Shown here in pieces: positions 60,170-64,000 of a stretch of DNA of 64,000 bases. The stretch is taken from positions 248,001 to 312,000 of the forward strand of contig JANUWF010001467.1 of the NCBI GenBank assembly GCA_026120185.1, written 5' to 3'. Within the stretch, counting starts at the first letter, position 1, and each line of letters begins with the position of its first letter. The position numbers and the translations under genes are program-made. The DNA comes from Voacanga thouarsii. Its lineage: Eukaryota > Streptophyta > Magnoliopsida > Gentianales > Apocynaceae. Under the pieces are notes generated by a model, which saw only the letters and a program-made list of their open reading frames with translations, made no database searches and was not told where the DNA came from.

Positions 60170-62578
60170 CCCTTCAACTCTAGCCTTATTTTTCACCTTG
60201 ATTTTCAATTGATGCAAATACCTGTCATTTAAAAAAATACGACTTCACTACACACACTTATATCGAACCCGCTATGAAAAGAATTAGATTGAATGATTCG
60301 ATTACCGCTCAAACGGGTACATCCACCTATATTGAACAGGCCACAAACTCTTGCTTCGTAAGGCAAATGAATTAATAGGTGTTCCATTACATCAAAGAAT
60401 GCAGTGGAAATATCTTCTCCAACTTACATAACAATAAAGGAATATCGGACTCCAATTTGGCCATATGAGCTACATTCAACTTAGGAGAGCATAGATCACG
60501 ATAAAAAAGACTCAACTCCGTCAAAACACCCCATACATTAGAAGGAAGAAATTCCTTCAATGCAATTGGAAGTAGTCTCTCCATGAATACGTGATACTCA
60601 TGTGATTTCATACCTGATAACTTCAACTCATTCAAATCAAGCACATCTTCCAATGTTTGAAGCGTATCCATCCTGGGAGTTGCAATCCCCTCAACCATTC
60701 TAGCAAAAGTTTCTTTTGTTCCGATGTCAACGAGTAAACAGACTTTTAGGTATAGCCACTTTTCCTCCTCCCACATTCAAGGCATGTAGCTCCTGGCCTA
60801 TGGCAATAAATTTCTAAGTCACGTCTAGCCTTTAAATTGTCTTTTGATTTACCCTTTACCTCAAGAACCGTATTCATGACATTGTCAAATACATTCTTCT
60901 CATTGTGCATTACATCAATATTATGTCGGACCAAATTAGTACGCCAATACTGCAAATCCCAAAAAATACTCCTTTTTGCCCAATTATGAGATATTCCCCC
61001 GCCATTACTCCTTCCAATTTCTTTGCATGTTTCTGTAATTTTTTCATAATTAGACAAACTATCCCGCATTTCTTCACCAAGCAGGGTATTGCACAGCCGT
61101 GATGTCTCGTAACCTCTATCATTCCTAAAAGATCTCGTATCCCTCCCGTAAGGATGATCCGATGGTAAGAAACGACGGTGACAGCCAAACCATGATTGTT
61201 TCCCACCATTTTGTAGATGAAAAGACTTTGTATTGCCCATACAATATGGACAAGCCGCCTCCCAAGCAGTTGCTCCACCCACTCAACATACCATATGCAG
61301 AAAATCATTAATAGTCCACAAAAGTGCCGCCCGTAGTTGGAAGTTTTGTTTCTTCGATATGTCATAAGTGGTGACACCTTCAAACCACAATTTGGTTAAT
61401 TCGTCTATCAAGGGTTGTAAATAAACATCCACCTGGTGCTTTGGATTCTTGGGGCCCGGGATAATGATTGTTAAAAACATGATCGGATCCTTCATACACA
61501 TCCACTGGGGAGATTATACGGTGTGAGAATGACCGGCCAGGATGAATATTGCTTACCCGACATCCCAAATGGTGAGAATCCATCTCGTACATAAACCAAG
61601 TTTGACATTCCGTACTTCTTTTGCAAACTCGTGGATATATTCGATCAAAGTGTTGCCATGCTTCAAAGATCACGAGGGTGACTCATTGTGCCTTTCTCCG
61701 ATCTCGCTCTCTCCATGCCATCTCATGTGTTCACCGTTGTTTTGGAAGTGTACAATCTTTGTAGCCTCGGTGTTATCTGGAAGTAATACATCTTCTTGAA
61801 TGAAATTTCCCTTCTACTTGTGTTCTTCCCAACCTTTTTCTCGTGCATATCGAGGATGGCCACAAAATTTACACTCTCTACGATTCATGTCATCTTTCCA
61901 AGAAAGCATGCATCCATTATTGCATACATCTATTTTTTTGTACCTGCAAACCCAACCCAGCCCACTAATTTTTTCATCCGATAGAAATCATCGTGAATCG
62001 TATTATCGCTAGGCACAACCTCTTTCATCAATTGCACAACATCGTTAAAGGCTTTACGCGAGAGGTTATTTTCGTACTTAATGTTTAATAACCTTGAAGC
62101 CAGTGAAAGTCGCGAATGTTGTGTGCATCCATCCCATATAGGAGTCTCTCGCCGCCTTTAACATATCGTAAAACCTTTGTGCCTCCACATTAGGTGGCTC
62201 TTCAAAATGAACCGCCGATGGAGCTTCGTGGGGAAAGTCGGGTCCCGCTACGTCTAAGACCATTTCGCGAGACCGATTTTCTTGATGTGAATCGATTCTG
62301 GGATTGAGGTAGACACACTTGAGGGACACTCGAATGGCTCACCATGACATGTCCACCGGTAATACCTAGGCACAAATCCGTACTTCCACAGTGGAGCTTA
62401 ACTTGTGGCCGGATCCAGGTACTTTTTATTCTTACATTTTGCACACGGCATCTAATTACGCTTGACATTGCATTTGATAAGGCAAATGTCAAAAAGCCTT
62501 AACCCCTTCCTCAAATTCAATAGTGATCCCTTTTACACCTGAAGCGTGCCTTCTATACATCCAACTACGATCCTCCAT
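60170..62578 (-). pseudogene. CACTA TNP2 transposase (Transposase_21 and DUF4218 regions)
   Basis: Starts at 62578 with MEDRSWMYRRHASG, a standard TNP2 start (M.DRSWMY). Changing frames then give MPCAKCKNKKYLDP, WKYGFVPRYYRWTCHGEPF, YDMLKAARDSYMGWMH, CNNGCMLSWKDDMN, CKFCGHPRYA, GPKNPKHQVDVYLQPLIDEL, VTTYDISKKQNFQLRAALLW, CPYCMGNTKSFHL, FLPSDHPYG and NIDVMHNEKNVFDNVMNTVL. DUF4218 follows (60776-60387: MKSHEYHVFMERLLPIALKE), with YRWMYPFERYLHQLK after a frame change. The element's transposase was about 900 residues; here at least eight stops or shifts break it. TNP2 catalyses CACTA excision and insertion in the nucleus; this copy cannot. Confidence 0.88.
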
Positions 62579-63049
62579 GACGCCTAAATGAGAGAAAAGA
62601 ACAATCAACTCAATAATTAAAATCACCCCTTAAACAAAAGGAAGAGAAGTATAATTACATTTTCCTTTCTATTATCTAACAAAAAGAGGTCCAAAACATA
62701 GAATTTACAATTGCTATCGTTGGATACAGCTTACACCTTCAATATATACGTTTTAATCCAAGTATTTAATCTTAATTGAGGAATTTGATTAAGATTAAAT
62801 ACTATTAAAGCTAATTATATTCTTATTTTAACTCTCTCTATAACGTATATTATTCCCGCTATTATTAACATCGACCTATATATGAAATTATTATTATTAC
62901 TCATTTCATTACTCCTATTCTTATTCTTATTAGCAATATTATTTTTAATAATAATGCTATTATGGGATATATACTCATGCTCAATCGAATAATACACTCC
63001 AAGATAAGGGTAGTTATTCTATTCCACATTAAGTAGCTGCAGATTTTGA

Positions 63050-63245
63050 AAAAATTTTGACAGTAGTCTCCCCGTAATTGGACATTTTCCAGGCACAAGG
63101 CCACCTCAAAATTATACAATCAAAATGCAATTGCAAACAACAAAGACAGATCATTCATTTATACAAAAAAATAAATAAATAAATAAAAGGATAACTAGGG
63201 GTAATCACCCATTACCCAGGAGGAGTAATCACCCATTACTCACTG
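63050..63245. repeat. Internal direct repeat, copy 2
   Basis: Second copy of the 58230 repeat: GACAGTAGTCTCCCCGTAAT, GCACAAGGCCACCTCAA, AACAACAAAGACAGATCATT and GGGTAATCACCCATTACCCA. It lies upstream (in gene direction) of the TNP2 start, so the TNP2 unit is bracketed by the two copies. Confidence 0.85.
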
Positions 63246-63914
63246 GGAATCCAACATTTGAATTCAACAAAAAGGCAATTTATATGAACAACACGCACAT
63301 CCTACATCTTCATAATCTAAGGAAACGGATTTCTCACATAAAAGAGCCTTCAAAGCATTCTACTAGAGTTAAATCTTCCACTAGAGAGACTAATATATTA
63401 TTATAATCAAGTAATAAGATTACTAAACTAATTAGAAATCAACCTTCCTATTATGGCATCATAACCAATCAAATTAATTTATAAGGGTTTATATAGCTAA
63501 AACATAGTTCTCATATAATTTGATCAAAGTAGTAATTTTTTTATAACAGGGTAAAAAAGAGTGCACTATAAGTATAGATCAAAACACATTGAATGTTAAA
63601 AAAGGACAACAATTCCAACTAACAATTTAGCAATTCCAGCTCACAATTCCAAATTTAAATTGTTTTTCTCACATCAAACCACCATCATGTCACTCACAAT
63701 CTCCTCAAACTCAACCCCAACATCAATACAACTTTTATACATCAATTCAAACTCGCTCATTCACAAATAATCGCCCAAATTTCAAAGCTTCAGTGGGAAA
63801 TGAAAATCTGCCCAAAGTTTATAAGATAATGAAGTAGCTCAAAGAGATAAATTCTAACTACTTACCCAAACGAATCAGTCTTCAAAGAATAAAGACAAAG
63901 AAGAGCACAGAATG

Positions 63915-64000
63915 GCAGTGCGCCGACCGAGGGGGCGGGTCGAAGGGGGTAGGAAGAGCAGGGGGGAGTTGAGGGGGGGGGCGCCGCGGGATGGGGGAGT
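63915..64000. other. Abrupt G-rich segment at the window end
   Basis: The last bases contain runs of five to nine G (GAGGGGGCGGG, AGGGGGTAGG, CAGGGGGGAG, GAGGGGGGGGGCG) in a region that is otherwise AT-rich. It may be a low-quality sequence edge or a true G-rich repeat; no gene is visible. Confidence 0.5.

Larger units (their letters stand above)
55465..64000 (-). mobile_element. CACTA (En/Spm) transposon, one end in window
   Basis: The plus-strand edge CACAACAGGAAAAATCGCCA is one base from the plant CACTACAGGAAAAA-type terminus. It is followed by a subterminal repeat array and then, on the minus strand, ORF1 (Transposase_24 type) and a TNP2 transposase. The opposite terminus is not in the window; the element spans at least 7.1 kb and probably runs past 64000. 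All frames are broken, so it is no longer autonomous. Confidence 0.8.

Noticed and set aside
1..64000. CRISPR arrays, bacterial operons or phage modules
   Set aside because: No regularly spaced short repeats with unique spacers, no ribosome-binding-site organised operons; content is plant nuclear DNA.

Overview
The window looks like nuclear DNA from a flowering plant, most likely a eudicot. It is AT-rich, with spliced genes and very long introns, nested LTR retrotransposons, many MITEs, a LINE remnant, a CACTA element and a piece of mitochondrial DNA (the intron-containing cox2 gene). Nothing in it is bacterial or viral. Only one gene appears intact, an Agenet (plant Tudor-like) gene on the minus strand. 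Almost everything else recognisable is transposon sequence or pseudogene.

Layout. 1-5 kb: microsatellites, a minus-strand mitochondrial cox2 fragment (exon 1 end plus group II intron start), two Stowaway-type MITEs, a Tourist-like repeat and a 778-bp hAT-type element. 5-10.2 kb: nothing identifiable. 10.2-16.4 kb: a dead LINE reverse-transcriptase tail, then a decayed tandem array (350-390 bp unit) interrupted by a GC-rich insertion of about 1 kb. 16.4-22.4 kb: mostly blank, with one unrecognised coding-like stretch at about 20 kb and a Mutator-type MITE at 20.58-21.12 kb. 22.4-33.6 kb: the Agenet gene. It has six coding exons whose phases join cleanly (373 codons), an intron of roughly 4 kb ahead of the ATG that is full of MITEs, and a promoter with telo-box and site II motifs. 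34-36.3 kb: more MITEs and a CACTA-like palindromic repeat array. 36.5-37.1 kb: an RKD-type RWP-RK pseudogene whose signature tryptophan codon is TAG, cut by a 1.41-kb solo LTR with a 5-bp target duplication. 38.5-42.4 kb: nothing firm.

42.4-55.4 kb is a nested retrotransposon block. A decayed Copia element (5' LTR, primer-binding site, gag, protease and integrase remnants) has been interrupted by a Mutator-type element with TIRs of about 340 bp and a perfect 9-bp target duplication that carries a captured coding fragment, by a 1.57-kb solo LTR with a 5-bp target duplication, and by another LTR-like insertion of about 1.7 kb. 55.46 kb to the window end is a CACTA (En/Spm) element read on the minus strand: a subterminal repeat array, a Transposase_24-type ORF1, then a TNP2 transposase with DUF4218- and DUF4216-like parts, all broken by stops and frameshifts. 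The last 80 bases are abnormally G-rich.

I found no wholly new system. The most interesting points are the MULE with a captured gene fragment, the RKD pseudogene broken at its signature residue, the cox2 insert that carries edited-state codons yet keeps its intron, and the internal repeats of the CACTA element. Exon and element limits were read by eye; similarity statements rest on recognised family motifs, not on a database search.
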